Shown here piece after piece: positions 1 through 12,271 of a DNA stretch of 64,000 nucleotides. Within the stretch, counting starts at the first letter, position 1, and each line of letters opens with the position of its first letter. Position numbers and translations under genes: made by a program. The DNA comes from Microbacterium gubbeenense DSM 15944 (GTDB taxonomy: Bacteria; Actinomycetota; Actinomycetes; Actinomycetales; Microbacteriaceae), in assembly GCF_000422745.1 (NCBI RefSeq), contig NZ_AUGQ01000006.1, positions 1 through 64,000 on the forward strand. The letters are read 5' to 3'. The notes below the pieces were generated by a model that had not been told where the DNA came from, ran no database searches, and saw only the letters and a list, made by a program, of their open reading frames with translations.

Positions 1-225
1 GGTAGAGAACGGTCCGCCACCGTGCCTGATCCGGGCTGCCTTCGGCAACTTGGGAACCGAGATAAGGAAGCAGTCGCACTCGTCGAGCTGGTACCCACCC
101 CACGACGCGACGCGGAGCTGCTCGCGAGCCAGTTCACGGTACGGGTGATCCCCGCTGCACAGAAGATCCAGCACCGTCTTCTCCTTCGCGGAGAAAGCAC
201 TCCCAACTGCGCGACCACGACTCAT
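1..225 (-). CDS. Hypothetical protein, C-terminus beyond window
   Basis: This is an open minus-strand frame running from an ATG at 225 off the left edge, so only the first 75 residues are visible. It begins MSRGRAVGSAFSAKEKTVLD and continues with a short charged helical stretch, then a Cys-containing segment (DECDC). A GAGGG ribosome binding site lies six bases before this ATG. An ATG at 231 abuts the same GAGGG and is therefore a worse start. I do not recognise the family. It is read as real because it stays open to the edge with a good start signal and has the same orientation as icd upstream of it. Function unknown. Confidence 0.45.
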   Translation of the reverse strand, partial: MSRGRAVGSAFSAKEKTVLDLLCSGDHPYRELAREQLRVASWGGYQLDECDCFLISVPKLPKAARIRHGGGPFST

Positions 226-329
226 GTTCATCCCTCGAGGATACGGGGGCGGCATCGCTGGGTCTCGCTACCGCAGACATGGCACCTACGGCACGAAGAC
301 CTGACAGAGTAGGCGGGTGGTGCGTTTAC

Positions 330-735
330 CGGTTGAGACCGCCGATCCTTTTGGTGCTGGGAAGGTACGTATGCGTCATTGGAGTCGGGTGCGCGGCTCC
401 CGTGACGCAAACGGATCCTCGTTGCGCTGGGAAGGTACGCACGCGTCACCGGAAGCCGCGCGGGCCGTCGTGACGCGACGGGATCCGCGTCGTCAGCGGC
501 GAGGCGTGCGGCTCCGGTGTCGCAAACGGATCCTTTTGGCGCTGGGAAGGTACGTATCCGTCACCTGAGTCGGGTGCGTGGCGCTCCCGTTTCGCAAACG
601 GATCCTCGTTGCGCCGGGAAGGTACGTGTGCGTCACCGGAAGCGGTACGCGCGGCGCTCCCGTGACGCAAACGGATCCTCGTCGCCCACGGAACCTACCT
701 ACCCGTCACCGGAAGCGGACACGCCGGAGGGCCGG
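330..735. repeat. Degenerate ~70-bp intergenic tandem repeat, about six units
   Basis: The 545 bases between the partial gene (start 225) and icd (stop 771) hold no convincing gene. From about 330 they are built of imperfect repeats. The GATCC/GGATCC anchors fall at about 344, 413, 481, 528, 600 and 673, so the spacing is about 68-73 bases except for one 47-base unit. The units at 344, 413, 528 and 600 carry a core close to GGGAAGGTACG followed by an ending near GCGTCAC. Four units begin with CGCAAACGGATCC. The last unit, next to the icd terminator, is the most diverged. GTGACGC and GCGTCAC within a unit are inverted copies, so a unit could fold. Confidence 0.75.
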
Positions 736-762
736 TCCCTGCGCACAGGGCCGGCCCTCCGG
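724..762 (-). terminator. Strong hairpin terminator after icd
   Basis: Arms 724-735 and 751-762 are perfectly complementary over 12 bases. An inner CCCTG/CAGGG pair adds five more around a CGCA loop, with a single bulged T at 736. It lies nine bases past the icd stop codon and is GC-rich without a clear U-run, as is common in high-GC actinobacteria. Confidence 0.8.
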
Positions 763-770
763 GATCCAGG

Positions 771-3026
<2,256 letters not shown>

Positions 3027-3061
3027 TCAAGATACCGGAGAGCGCGCGGTATGGCACAACG

Positions 3062-5089
3062 CTAGAGCGCGTCGATCAGGGCGCGCGCGAGCGGGGCGCT
3101 CATCGAGGTCGCCCACGTGGCCGTGACGTGACCCGCCGCATCGCGGTAGACGCGCACGCCGCCGATGATCCCGGGACAGAAGTCGTCGTCGCAGTACAAC
3201 TGCGTGAGATCGACGACCGGCAGGTCGAGGGATCGCGCCGCCGCGGCGAGCGTGTGCGTGTCGGCGAGCGCCACATCGGCAGCAGTGCCGCATTCGCTGT
3301 CGGCGCTCGCGCCGAGCCTCGTCGTGCAGGCGATCGACTCTTCCGTCGGCAGCGGGTTGTCCTCGACGACGATGAGCTGGCTGCCGGCGTCGCGGATCTG
3401 GGCCATGATCGCCTCCTGCGAGGCCTGATCCTTGCCGAACTTGCGCGTCGACGTCGCCAGCACGACGTCGTAGTCGCCGGAGGTGAGCGCCTCGTTGATG
3501 GCCGGGCGGGCGACGTCGCAGTCGGTCACGACGTCGGTCACGAGCGTCAGCGCGCAACCGCGCCCGACGAACGTATCGAGCGACCAGCCGAGCCCCTCGA
3601 GCTGCGGCCAGAGCGCCGGGAGCATGCCCGCGGCGTGGCTGTCGCCGACGATCGCGACGCGGGTCGCATCGTCGGACTCGACGCCGAACGTGCAGGAGTT
3701 CAGCTCGGTGTCGCTCGCGTTGTAGCACTGGTACGCGCCGCCGGTGTCGTCGAGCAGATCCTCGGACGACGGTACGATCGGCGTGAGATCGGCCTCCGCG
3801 CACTCGTCGGGGTGGAGCGACGTGCCGGCGCCCCAGCAGTCGGTCGCGGGGTCGATCTGATCCTCGGTCGCGCCGGGGGTCGGCGCCGCGACCTCGGCGA
3901 CCGGCCCCGTCGCCTGCTCGTCGCCGCGCACCACCGAGACGGCGGCGATGCCGGCGGTGCCGACCAGCACGACGACGGCGAGCGCGCTCGTGACGGGGAT
4001 CCATGCGCGCGTGAGCCCGCGGATCCGCCCCTCGCGGCGCGCGAACCACGTCGCGCGCCTGGCCGGGTTCTCGATGAGGTGGTACGACAGGATCGACGCC
4101 GCGAACATCGCCACGAGAGCTGCGGCGTAGTACACGAGCGACCCCGCGGGGAGGATCGTCACGCCGAGGATCGCGATGGGGAAGTGCCAGAGGTACAGGC
4201 TGTAGGAGATGTCGCCGATGTAGGTCGCGACGCGGTTCGACAGGATCCACGGATCGGTCCCCGCGGCGATCACGAGCGCCGTGCTGATCACCGGCAGCAG
4301 GCCGAGCGGCGCCGGCCACAACGGCGAGGACTCGGTGACGACGACGAGCGAGGCGGCGATGCCCGCGATGCCGACCCACGCGATCGCGCGCCGCCACCAG
4401 AGGCCGAGCGGAAGCGCGGGGAGGAAGGCGAGGACCGCTCCGATCCCGAGCTCCCACGCGCGCGAGAACGTGGAGAAGTATGCGAACGCGTGGTTCGCCT
4501 GCGTCTCGTACAGTGCCCACCCGAACGACGCCGCGGTGAGGAGCACGATCAGGGTACGGGTGAGGCGCCGCGCGCGCAGCGCCGACCAGCCGCGCGAGGC
4601 GGCGAACACGATGATCGCGAGCATGACCCATGGCCAGACGAGATAGAACTGCTCCTCGACCCCGAGCGACCAGAAGTGCTGCAGCGGCGACGGCGGCGTG
4701 CCCTGGGCGAAGTAGTCCACGCCCTCCGCGGCGAAGCGCCAGTTGCCGAGGAAGAACGCGCTGTAGAGCGCATCGATCCCGACCCCGATGCCGCCCTTCT
4801 TCCCGAGCAGCGCGACCGAGGCGATCGTCGTGGCGACGAGCACGACGACCGCGGCGGGCAGGATCCGCTTCGCGCGCCGCTCGTAGAACCTCCGGAACGA
4901 GATCGTCCCCGTGCGCCCCGACTCGCGCAGCAGGAGCCCCGTGATGAGGAAACCGCTGATGACGAAGAAGACGTCGACGCCGACGAAGCCGCCGGCAGGG
5001 ACCTGGAACACATGGGCCGCGATGACGGCGAGCACCGCGACGGCGCGCAGCCCCTGGATGTCGCGCCGCTGGCGCGTGGAACCGCTCAC
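3062..5089 (-). CDS. Acyltransferase 3 family membrane protein with C-terminal SGNH domain (OafA/YrhL type)
   Basis: This is a 675-residue integral membrane acyltransferase, probably O-acetylating a cell-surface polysaccharide or glycan. Residues about 8-370 form the multi-span Acyl_transf_3 domain, opening RDIQGLRAVAVLAVIAAHVF, with the family histidine at H26 and later EEQFYLVWP. After a Pro/Ala/Asp-rich linker, residues about 478-675 form an SGNH hydrolase-like domain with block I GDSHAAG near 482. The block V region reads RDAAGHVTA, where Asp and His are three residues apart instead of the usual two. The GTG start at 5089 overlaps the hrpA stop (GTGA), so it is translationally coupled to hrpA. 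Upstream in-frame codons lie inside hrpA and lack family similarity. Substrate unknown. Confidence 0.88.
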   Translation of the reverse strand: MSGSTRQRRDIQGLRAVAVLAVIAAHVFQVPAGGFVGVDVFFVISGFLITGLLLRESGRTGTISFRRFYERRAKRILPAAVVVLVATTIASVALLGKKGGIGVGIDALYSAFFLGNWRFAAEGVDYFAQGTPPSPLQHFWSLGVEEQFYLVWPWVMLAIIVFAASRGWSALRARRLTRTLIVLLTAASFGWALYETQANHAFAYFSTFSRAWELGIGAVLAFLPALPLGLWWRRAIAWVGIAGIAASLVVVTESSPLWPAPLGLLPVISTALVIAAGTDPWILSNRVATYIGDISYSLYLWHFPIAILGVTILPAGSLVYYAAALVAMFAASILSYHLIENPARRATWFARREGRIRGLTRAWIPVTSALAVVVLVGTAGIAAVSVVRGDEQATGPVAEVAAPTPGATEDQIDPATDCWGAGTSLHPDECAEADLTPIVPSSEDLLDDTGGAYQCYNASDTELNSCTFGVESDDATRVAIVGDSHAAGMLPALWPQLEGLGWSLDTFVGRGCALTLVTDVVTDCDVARPAINEALTSGDYDVVLATSTRKFGKDQASQEAIMAQIRDAGSQLIVVEDNPLPTEESIACTTRLGASADSECGTAADVALADTHTLAAAARSLDLPVVDLTQLYCDDDFCPGIIGGVRVYRDAAGHVTATWATSMSAPLARALIDAL

Positions 5090-8000
5090 GCGAGCGCCTT
5101 CGCGATCCGCTGCACCGACACCGTCTCGGCCGTGCCGAGCTGCTGGGCGTAGAGCCCCACGCGCAGCTCCTCGAGCAGCCATCGCGCGCGCACGAGGCGC
5201 TCATCCGCGTGCTCGGGCAGGGGGATCCGGCCGCCCGCGTCGGCGAACAGCGCCGCGGCCCGCTCGAACTCGGTCATGCGCGCCCGATCGCGGCCGGCGT
5301 GGTCGGCGAGCTGTTCGAGCCGCGCCGCGGCGGCCTGCAGGTAGCGCGGCAGATGCGCGAGGCGGTCGAGGCCCGTCAGCCGCACGAATCCGGGGTGGAC
5401 GAGGCCCGCGAGCTGCCCCGAAACGTCGTTCAGCGCGCCGAGCAGCGACATCGAGTTCGCCTTCTTCATCGCGCGCTCGACGTCGCGCCACGCGACGAGG
5501 ATCTTCGCTGCGAGCGACACGCCGGCGAAGACATCGTCGACCGATCCGGCCGTCACCTCGCGCCTCAGCGCGTCAAAGTCGGCGCGGGTGCGCACGGCGC
5601 CGCGGCGCGCGATCGCCCCGTCGATCACAGCGGCGCGCACGTCTTCGATCACGGCCTTCGGCGAGGGATACGGCGCGGCGGACAGTGCGAGCTTCTCCTG
5701 CGAGGACAGGTGCTCCTGGATGTAAGCGACGGGGGAGGGCACGGTGAGCAGCAGCAGTCGGCGCAGCCCCGCACTCGTCTGCCGCTCGGCGTCCTCCGCG
5801 GTCGCCTCGACCCGGATCGACACACTGGTGCGGTCGTCGACGATCGCCGGGTAGCCGCGCACCACGCCGCCCGCGACGGGCGTGTCGACCTCGGCCGGGA
5901 GCTCGTCGAAGCTCCAATCGTCGAGCCCGGTCCGCTCGATGCTCGGTGCGGCGGGCACCGCGGACGCGGCGCCCTTTCGCGGCCGCGGCGCGACCAGCTG
6001 TCGGGCGACCGAATCGCGCGACTTCGCGGACAGCCGGGACTGCAGACCCGCGAGGTCCCGAGAGCTGCCGGCGGCGCGGCCGCGGTGATCAACGGCGCGG
6101 AACGACATCGTGAGGTGCGCCGGAACGCGCGACATGTCGATGTCGTCGGCCGTCACGGGCTGGTTCGCCTGTCGCTGCACGAGGCGGGCGAGGGCCTGTG
6201 CGAGGCCCGTCTCGGGGCGGCCCGCGGTGTTCTCGGGGCCCGACTCCGCGAGGTCTGAGGCGAACGTCGCCGCCCAGTCGGCGGCGGGCACCACGTGCCG
6301 CCTCATCGCCTTCGGCAGCGCGCGCAGCATGGCCGTGATGAGCTCGTCGCGCAGCCCGGGCACCTGCCAGTCGAACCCGTCCGGTCTGATGGAGGCGAGA
6401 AGCGCGAGGGGAATCACGACCGTGACGCCGTCGTCGTCGGCGCCCGGCTCGAAGCGATAGGCGAGGCTCAGTGTCTGGTCGCCCTGGACCCACGTCGCAG
6501 GGAACTCCTTCGCGTCGGTGGTCGCCTCGCCCTCGACGAGGTCGGCCTCGCGCATCGTGAGCAGATCGGGGGTCGCGCGCAGAGCCTCGCGCCACCAGGC
6601 CTCGAAACTGCGCACGTCGAACACGTCGGGCGGGATCCGCGCGTCGTAGAACGTGAAAACGGCTTCGTCGCCCGCGAGGATGTCGCGGCGGCGCTCGCGC
6701 TCCTCGAGCTTCTCGAGGCGGCTTCTCAGCTCGGCGTTCTGCCGCAGGAACCGCGCGACGGGCTTCGCGAGGTGCGACGGATCCCAATCGCCCTCCGTCA
6801 GCGCGTGCTGCACGAACATCTCCCGCGCCGCGGCGCGGTCCACGCGCGCGAACTGGATGCGCCTGGTCGGCACGATCTCGACGCCGAACAGCGTCAGTTT
6901 CTCGTGGGCGACGGCGGCGCCGGAATCCTTCGACCAGTGCGGCTCGGAGACCTGGCGCTTCACGAGATCGCCGGCGAGCTCCTCCGCCCAGGCCACGTCG
7001 ATCGCCGCGACCGTGCGCGCGAACAGACGGGAGGTCTCGACGAGCTCGGCCGCCATGACGGCCTTCGGGCGCGACTTCTTCAGCCCCGAGCCCGGGAAGA
7101 TCGAGAACGAGATGCCCCGCGCCCCGCGGTAGGCCGCCGGCGCGGGCCGCTTCGAGCCGCGGTCCTTCTTCGCGTCGCGCTCGTCGAGCACCCCGATCTG
7201 GCTCAGGAGCCCCGCGAGCAGCGATTTATGGATCGCGTCGCCCTGCGGGTGGCCCGATTCCGGAGCCGCCTCGACGGGCACGGACTGCTTCTTCGGCGCA
7301 TTGCGACGCGCATCGCCGCGCGCGTCGCGCCGGTCGTCGCGCGTCAGCGAGCGCAGCTGTCGGTTGACGTCGAACCACTCGCGTACGCGCACGTAGTTCA
7401 GGAAGTCCGAGCGCACCTCGCGCCGGAACGCGCTCGAACCGAGCTCCTTCTGCCGCTCGCGCAGGTGGTTCCAGAGGTTCAGCAGACTCAGGAAGTCGCT
7501 CGCGGGATCCCGGAACCGGGCGTGCGCCGCATCGGCCTTCTCACGCTGTTCCTCCGGCCGCTCTCGCACGTCCGGAATCGACATGCCCGAGACGATCGCC
7601 AGCACATCGTCGGTGACGCCCCGGCGCTGCGCCTCGATGAGCATGCGGGCGAAGCGCGGGTCGATCGGAAGGCGCGTGATCTGACGCCCGATCTTCGTCA
7701 GGCGGGGCGTGCCGCGTGTGAGCGTGATCGCGCCGAGCTCGGTCAGCAGATCGAACGCCGCTTTCACCCCGCGCGAGTCGGGGGGAGTGAGGAACGGGAA
7801 CGCCTGCACGTCGCCGAAGCCGAGCGACAGCATCTGCAGCACGACCGAGGCGAGCGACGTGCGCAGCACCTCGGGGTCGGTGAACTCCGGGCGCTTCTGG
7901 AAGTCGTCGTGCCCGTACAGGCGGATCGCAATGCCGGCGCTGGTGCGGCCCGCGCGGCCCGAGCGCTGCTGTGCCGACGCCTGCGAGATCGCCTCGATCG

Positions 8001-9006
8001 GCAGACGCTGCACCTTCGCACGGCTCGCATAGCGCGAGATGCGGGCCGTTCCCGCGTCGATCACGTACTTGATTCCGGGCACCGTCAGCGAGGTCTCGGC
8101 GACGTTGGTCGCGAGGATCACGCGCCGCTTCAGGCCCGCGAGCGTCGACTTCTCGAACACCCGGTGCTGTTCGGCCGCGCTCAGGCGCCCGTAGAGGGGA
8201 AGCACCTCCGTCGGGCGAGCGGATCCGCCGAACGCGCCGCGCACGGCGTCCGCCGCGTCGCGGATCTCGGCCTCGCCGGGGAGGAACACGAGCACGTCGC
8301 CCGCGGGCTCGCGGTCGAGCTCCTTCAGCGCCTCGACGATCGCTGCGACCTCGTCGTCGGCGTCGTAGGCGCGCTCGTCGATGTCGGGGTCGGCGTTCTC
8401 TCCAGGATCAGCGAACGGCCGGTACCGGATCTCGACGGGGAACGTGCGGCCCGAGACCTCGATCACGGGGGCGGGTTCGCCGTTCTGATCGGCGAAGTGC
8501 CGCGCGAACGATTCGGGGTCGATCGTCGCCGAGGTGATGATCACCTTGAGGTCAGGGCGTTCGGGCAGCAGCCGCTTCAGGTACCCGAGCAGGAAATCGA
8601 CGTTGAGGGAGCGCTCGTGAGCCTCGTCGATGATGATCGTGTCGTAGCGGCTCAGCAGCCGGTCGCGGTGGATCTCGTTCAGCAGGATCCCGTCCGTCAT
8701 CAGCGTGACGAGCGTCGCGTTCGACACCTGATCGGTGAAGCGCACCTTGTAGCCGACCTCGGCGCCGAGGTCGACCTGCATCTCTTCGGCGACGCGCTCG
8801 GCGATCGTGCGCGCCGCGAGCCGGCGCGGCTGGGTGTGCGCGACCGACGTGCGCCCGAGCTCCAGCGCGATCTTCGGCAGCTGGGTGGTCTTGCCGGATC
8901 CCGTCGCCCCGGCGACCACGACGACCTGGTTCGCGCGGATCGCATCGGCGATCTCATCGCGAGCCCGGCTGACCGGCAGGTCGGAGGGAAAGGAGAGGAC
9001 AGGCAT
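5086..9006 (-). CDS. hrpA: ATP-dependent RNA helicase HrpA
   Basis: This is a large DEAH-box helicase of 1306 residues, the normal HrpA length. It has Walker A GATGSGKT at residues 33-40 and DEAH at 127-130. The SAT motif (ITSATID) follows, then the helicase C domain with QRSGRAGRTSAG, HA2/OB-like regions and the long C-terminal HrpA extension. It is thought to act in RNA remodelling and ribosome-associated quality control; no substrate can be read from the sequence. The promoter is probably TAGACT at 9015-9020, eight bases before the ATG, so the message is nearly leaderless. It is divergent from the aldo/keto reductase at 9066 and coupled to the downstream acyltransferase. Confidence 0.96.
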   Translation of the reverse strand: MPVLSFPSDLPVSRARDEIADAIRANQVVVVAGATGSGKTTQLPKIALELGRTSVAHTQPRRLAARTIAERVAEEMQVDLGAEVGYKVRFTDQVSNATLVTLMTDGILLNEIHRDRLLSRYDTIIIDEAHERSLNVDFLLGYLKRLLPERPDLKVIITSATIDPESFARHFADQNGEPAPVIEVSGRTFPVEIRYRPFADPGENADPDIDERAYDADDEVAAIVEALKELDREPAGDVLVFLPGEAEIRDAADAVRGAFGGSARPTEVLPLYGRLSAAEQHRVFEKSTLAGLKRRVILATNVAETSLTVPGIKYVIDAGTARISRYASRAKVQRLPIEAISQASAQQRSGRAGRTSAGIAIRLYGHDDFQKRPEFTDPEVLRTSLASVVLQMLSLGFGDVQAFPFLTPPDSRGVKAAFDLLTELGAITLTRGTPRLTKIGRQITRLPIDPRFARMLIEAQRRGVTDDVLAIVSGMSIPDVRERPEEQREKADAAHARFRDPASDFLSLLNLWNHLRERQKELGSSAFRREVRSDFLNYVRVREWFDVNRQLRSLTRDDRRDARGDARRNAPKKQSVPVEAAPESGHPQGDAIHKSLLAGLLSQIGVLDERDAKKDRGSKRPAPAAYRGARGISFSIFPGSGLKKSRPKAVMAAELVETSRLFARTVAAIDVAWAEELAGDLVKRQVSEPHWSKDSGAAVAHEKLTLFGVEIVPTRRIQFARVDRAAAREMFVQHALTEGDWDPSHLAKPVARFLRQNAELRSRLEKLEERERRRDILAGDEAVFTFYDARIPPDVFDVRSFEAWWREALRATPDLLTMREADLVEGEATTDAKEFPATWVQGDQTLSLAYRFEPGADDDGVTVVIPLALLASIRPDGFDWQVPGLRDELITAMLRALPKAMRRHVVPAADWAATFASDLAESGPENTAGRPETGLAQALARLVQRQANQPVTADDIDMSRVPAHLTMSFRAVDHRGRAAGSSRDLAGLQSRLSAKSRDSVARQLVAPRPRKGAASAVPAAPSIERTGLDDWSFDELPAEVDTPVAGGVVRGYPAIVDDRTSVSIRVEATAEDAERQTSAGLRRLLLLTVPSPVAYIQEHLSSQEKLALSAAPYPSPKAVIEDVRAAVIDGAIARRGAVRTRADFDALRREVTAGSVDDVFAGVSLAAKILVAWRDVERAMKKANSMSLLGALNDVSGQLAGLVHPGFVRLTGLDRLAHLPRYLQAAAARLEQLADHAGRDRARMTEFERAAALFADAGGRIPLPEHADERLVRARWLLEELRVGLYAQQLGTAETVSVQRIAKALA

Positions 9007-9014
9007 GGCGTTTC

Positions 9015-9902
<888 letters not shown>

Positions 9903-9906
9903 CCCG

Positions 9907-9948
9907 AAACGCGTGAGCGCCGTCCCTCGGGGCGGCGCTCACGCGTTT
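9907..9948. terminator. Bidirectional terminator between convergent genes
   Basis: Arms 9907-9922 and 9933-9948 are perfect 16-base inverted repeats around a 10-base loop, bounded by AAA and TTT. It sits between the convergent aldo/keto reductase stop (9902) and the mannosyltransferase stop (9949) and can serve both strands. Confidence 0.88.
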
Positions 9949-11406
9949 CTACAGGTACCAGCTGGGCAGCCAGAGGTGGGCCTTGTAGAGCCACTCGGGC
10001 TCGACCCAGCCCGTGCCGAACGGCAGGAAGAATATTCCGACGAGGAAGATCGCGGTCAGAGCGACCGTCGTGGCCGTGCCGGCCACGACACGGCGATCGG
10101 GATCCGGGTGGTCGCGGAGGCGCGAGGCGGTGACGACGACCGCGAGAATCACGAACGGCAGTACCGTGATCGCGTAGAACGTGAACATCGTGCGGCTCGG
10201 CAGCAGCAGCCACGGAATGTAGGTCGCGCAGATGCCGGCGAGCAGGAACCCATCGGTGCCGGAGATCGGGCGTTTGTTCGCGAGCGCGATGAAGATCCGC
10301 ACCGCCAGCCACACGACGCACGCGATGCCCGCCCACCACAGCACCGGGTTCGGCAGGGCCGCCATGAGCCCGACCGCGCCGTCGTCGCCGTTCGTGCGCT
10401 CCATCAGCGTCGGGTTGAGCATCAGGATCCACTCGGCCGCGGGGCTCGCGTACGTGTGCCCCGCCGTAACGCTGCCGTGGAAGTCCAGCACCGTGCGGTG
10501 GTAGTTCCACAGCGCGACGAACGGATTCGTCGACGACTGCCGGTCGTAGCCGCCGTCGGTCGCGAACCAGCCCGTCCAGCCGACCAGGTACACGACCAGG
10601 GCCGGCGGCACGAGCAGCACGAACGATGCGGGTCCCTGGCGCCCGATCGCCGACTCGACCCACCGGTCCACCCCGGCGCGGCGGCGATCGATCGCGTCCA
10701 TCACGACGATCGCGATGCCGAGCACCGCGAGCGCGTACAGCCCCGACCACTTCACGGCGGAGGCGAGACCGAGCACGCCGCCCGCCGCGATGATCCACGG
10801 GCGCCGCCACACGATCGGGCCCGCGATCCGGTCGGTGCCCGCGCGGATCCGCCGGACGGTGCCCGGGCGGTCGAGCAGCACGAACCAGAAGGCGAGCAGG
10901 ATGAACAGCGCGAGCGAGGTGTCCAGCAGCGCGATGCGGCTCATCGCGACCGCGAGCGGGTCGATCGCGAGGAGCGCGGCGGCGACACCGGCGAGCCAGA
11001 CGGATCCGGTCAGCCGCTTTGCGACGACGTGCAGCAGCGGCACGAGCAGCGTGCCCATGATCGCCGTGGCGATGCGCCAGCCGAACGGCCCTGTGCCGAA
11101 CAGCGCCATACCGGCGCCGATGAGCCACTTGCCGACCGGCGGGTGCGCGACGAACGATCCCTCGGCGGAATAGCCGTCGACGTCGCCCGCCTCGAACGCG
11201 GCGTTCGGGTCGTCGCCCCACGTGCCCTCGTAGCCGAGGTTCCAGAGGCTCCATGCGTCCTTGACGTAGTAGGTCTCGTCGAAGATCAGGGTCGCGGGGC
11301 CGCCGACTCCCGCGATCCGGAGAATCGCGGCGACGAGCGTGATGCCGACAGCGAGGGCCCAAGCCAGGATGCGCGTGCCACGCGGGGTCATCGAGCGTTC
11401 GGTCAC
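9949..11406 (-). CDS. Dolichyl-phosphate-mannose-type protein O-mannosyltransferase
   Basis: This 485-residue polytopic GT39 enzyme transfers mannose from polyprenyl-phosphate mannose to Ser/Thr of exported proteins at the outer face of the membrane. The first extracytoplasmic loop carries the catalytic Asp-Glu pair D43-E44 in LIFDETYYVKDAW, followed by the family segment FVAHPPVGKWLIG. About ten hydrophobic spans follow, ending in a C-terminal Trp-rich tail near LYKAHLWLPSWYL. The start is GTG at 11406; ATG at 11391 (MTPRG) is an alternative. It corresponds to mycobacterial Pmt (Rv1002c), which is also adjacent to rsmI and divergent from it, as here. Confidence 0.92.
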   Translation of the reverse strand: MTERSMTPRGTRILAWALAVGITLVAAILRIAGVGGPATLIFDETYYVKDAWSLWNLGYEGTWGDDPNAAFEAGDVDGYSAEGSFVAHPPVGKWLIGAGMALFGTGPFGWRIATAIMGTLLVPLLHVVAKRLTGSVWLAGVAAALLAIDPLAVAMSRIALLDTSLALFILLAFWFVLLDRPGTVRRIRAGTDRIAGPIVWRRPWIIAAGGVLGLASAVKWSGLYALAVLGIAIVVMDAIDRRRAGVDRWVESAIGRQGPASFVLLVPPALVVYLVGWTGWFATDGGYDRQSSTNPFVALWNYHRTVLDFHGSVTAGHTYASPAAEWILMLNPTLMERTNGDDGAVGLMAALPNPVLWWAGIACVVWLAVRIFIALANKRPISGTDGFLLAGICATYIPWLLLPSRTMFTFYAITVLPFVILAVVVTASRLRDHPDPDRRVVAGTATTVALTAIFLVGIFFLPFGTGWVEPEWLYKAHLWLPSWYL

Positions 11407-11416
11407 GTCGCCACTC

Positions 11417-11422
11417 TATTCT
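11417..11422 (+). promoter_or_regulatory. Leaderless -10 element of rsmI
   Basis: TATTCT ends seven bases before the rsmI ATG at 11430, with no ribosome binding site between them. This is the spacing expected if transcription starts on the start codon. Confidence 0.5.
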
Positions 11423-11429
11423 GAGTCGC

Positions 11430-12245
11430 ATGATCATCCTGGCGGCAACCCCGATCGGCAATCTCGGCGACGCATCCCGGAGGCTCATCGAGGTGCTCGA
11501 AGCGGCGACCGTGGTCGCCGCTGAAGACACCCGCACGACACAGCGGCTGCTGCAGGCGCTGAATATCTCCAACCGGCCGCGCCTGATCCCGCTGCACGAC
11601 CACAACGAGAAGCGCGTATCGGCGGATCTCGTCGCTCTAGCGCGCGACGAGGACCTCGTTGTGCTCTCCGATGCGGGCATGCCGACCGTGAGCGATCCGG
11701 GCTACGGCCTCGTCGCGGCGGCCGTGGAGGCCGGTGTCGAGGTCACCGCGATCCCCGGCCCGAGCGCGGTGCTGACCGCGCTGGCGATATCGGGCCTGCC
11801 GACCGATCGGTTCGCGTTCGAGGGGTTCGCGGCGCGCAAACAAGGGGAGCGGCGCCGGGCGTTCGACGCCGTCGCCGAGGATCCGCGCACGCTCGTGTTC
11901 TTCGAGGCGCCGACGCGCACGGAGCAGACGCTGCGCGATATGGCGCAGGTATTCGGCAACGACCGCCGCGGCGCCGTCTGCCGCGAGCTCACGAAGTTGT
12001 ACGAGCAGGTCGTCAGAGGAACCCTTTCGGAGCTCGCGGACTGGGCCGCGGGCGGCGTGCGCGGCGAGGTCGTGCTCGTGGTGGCCGGCGCGCCGGACGT
12101 CGCGTGGACCCTCGAGAAGGCGCTCGCCGGGGTGCAGGCACGAGTGTCGGCCGGATCCCGTCTCAAGGACGCGACCCGCGAGGTCGCCGCCTCGTCCGGC
12201 ATCTCCGCGCGCGACCTGTACGACGCGGCGGTCGCGGCGAAATAG
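11430..12245 (+). CDS. rsmI: 16S rRNA (cytidine1402-2'-O)-methyltransferase RsmI
   Basis: This SAM-dependent enzyme methylates the ribose of C1402 in the decoding centre of 16S rRNA. The 271-residue tetrapyrrole-methylase fold shows TPIGNLGDAS at residues 7-16, AAEDTRTT near 30, LSDAGMPTVSDPG near 82, PGPSAVLTAL near 108 and FFEAPTR near 155. All are family hallmarks. It is transcribed divergently from the mannosyltransferase gene and convergently with the GntR regulator, only 26 bases apart with no obvious terminator. Confidence 0.96.
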   Translation: MIILAATPIGNLGDASRRLIEVLEAATVVAAEDTRTTQRLLQALNISNRPRLIPLHDHNEKRVSADLVALARDEDLVVLSDAGMPTVSDPGYGLVAAAVEAGVEVTAIPGPSAVLTALAISGLPTDRFAFEGFAARKQGERRRAFDAVAEDPRTLVFFEAPTRTEQTLRDMAQVFGNDRRGAVCRELTKLYEQVVRGTLSELADWAAGGVRGEVVLVVAGAPDVAWTLEKALAGVQARVSAGSRLKDATREVAASSGISARDLYDAAVAAK

Positions 12246-12271
12246 GGGCGGTCGCTGCGAAGTTCGGCGGA

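Noticed and set aside
228..449. Short minus-strand frames within the repeat tract
   Set aside because: They simply translate the repeats, have no start signal and lack protein-like composition.
330..735. Possible CRISPR array
   Set aside because: Repeats are degenerate and about 70 bases long with no unique spacers of constant length, and no cas genes are present.
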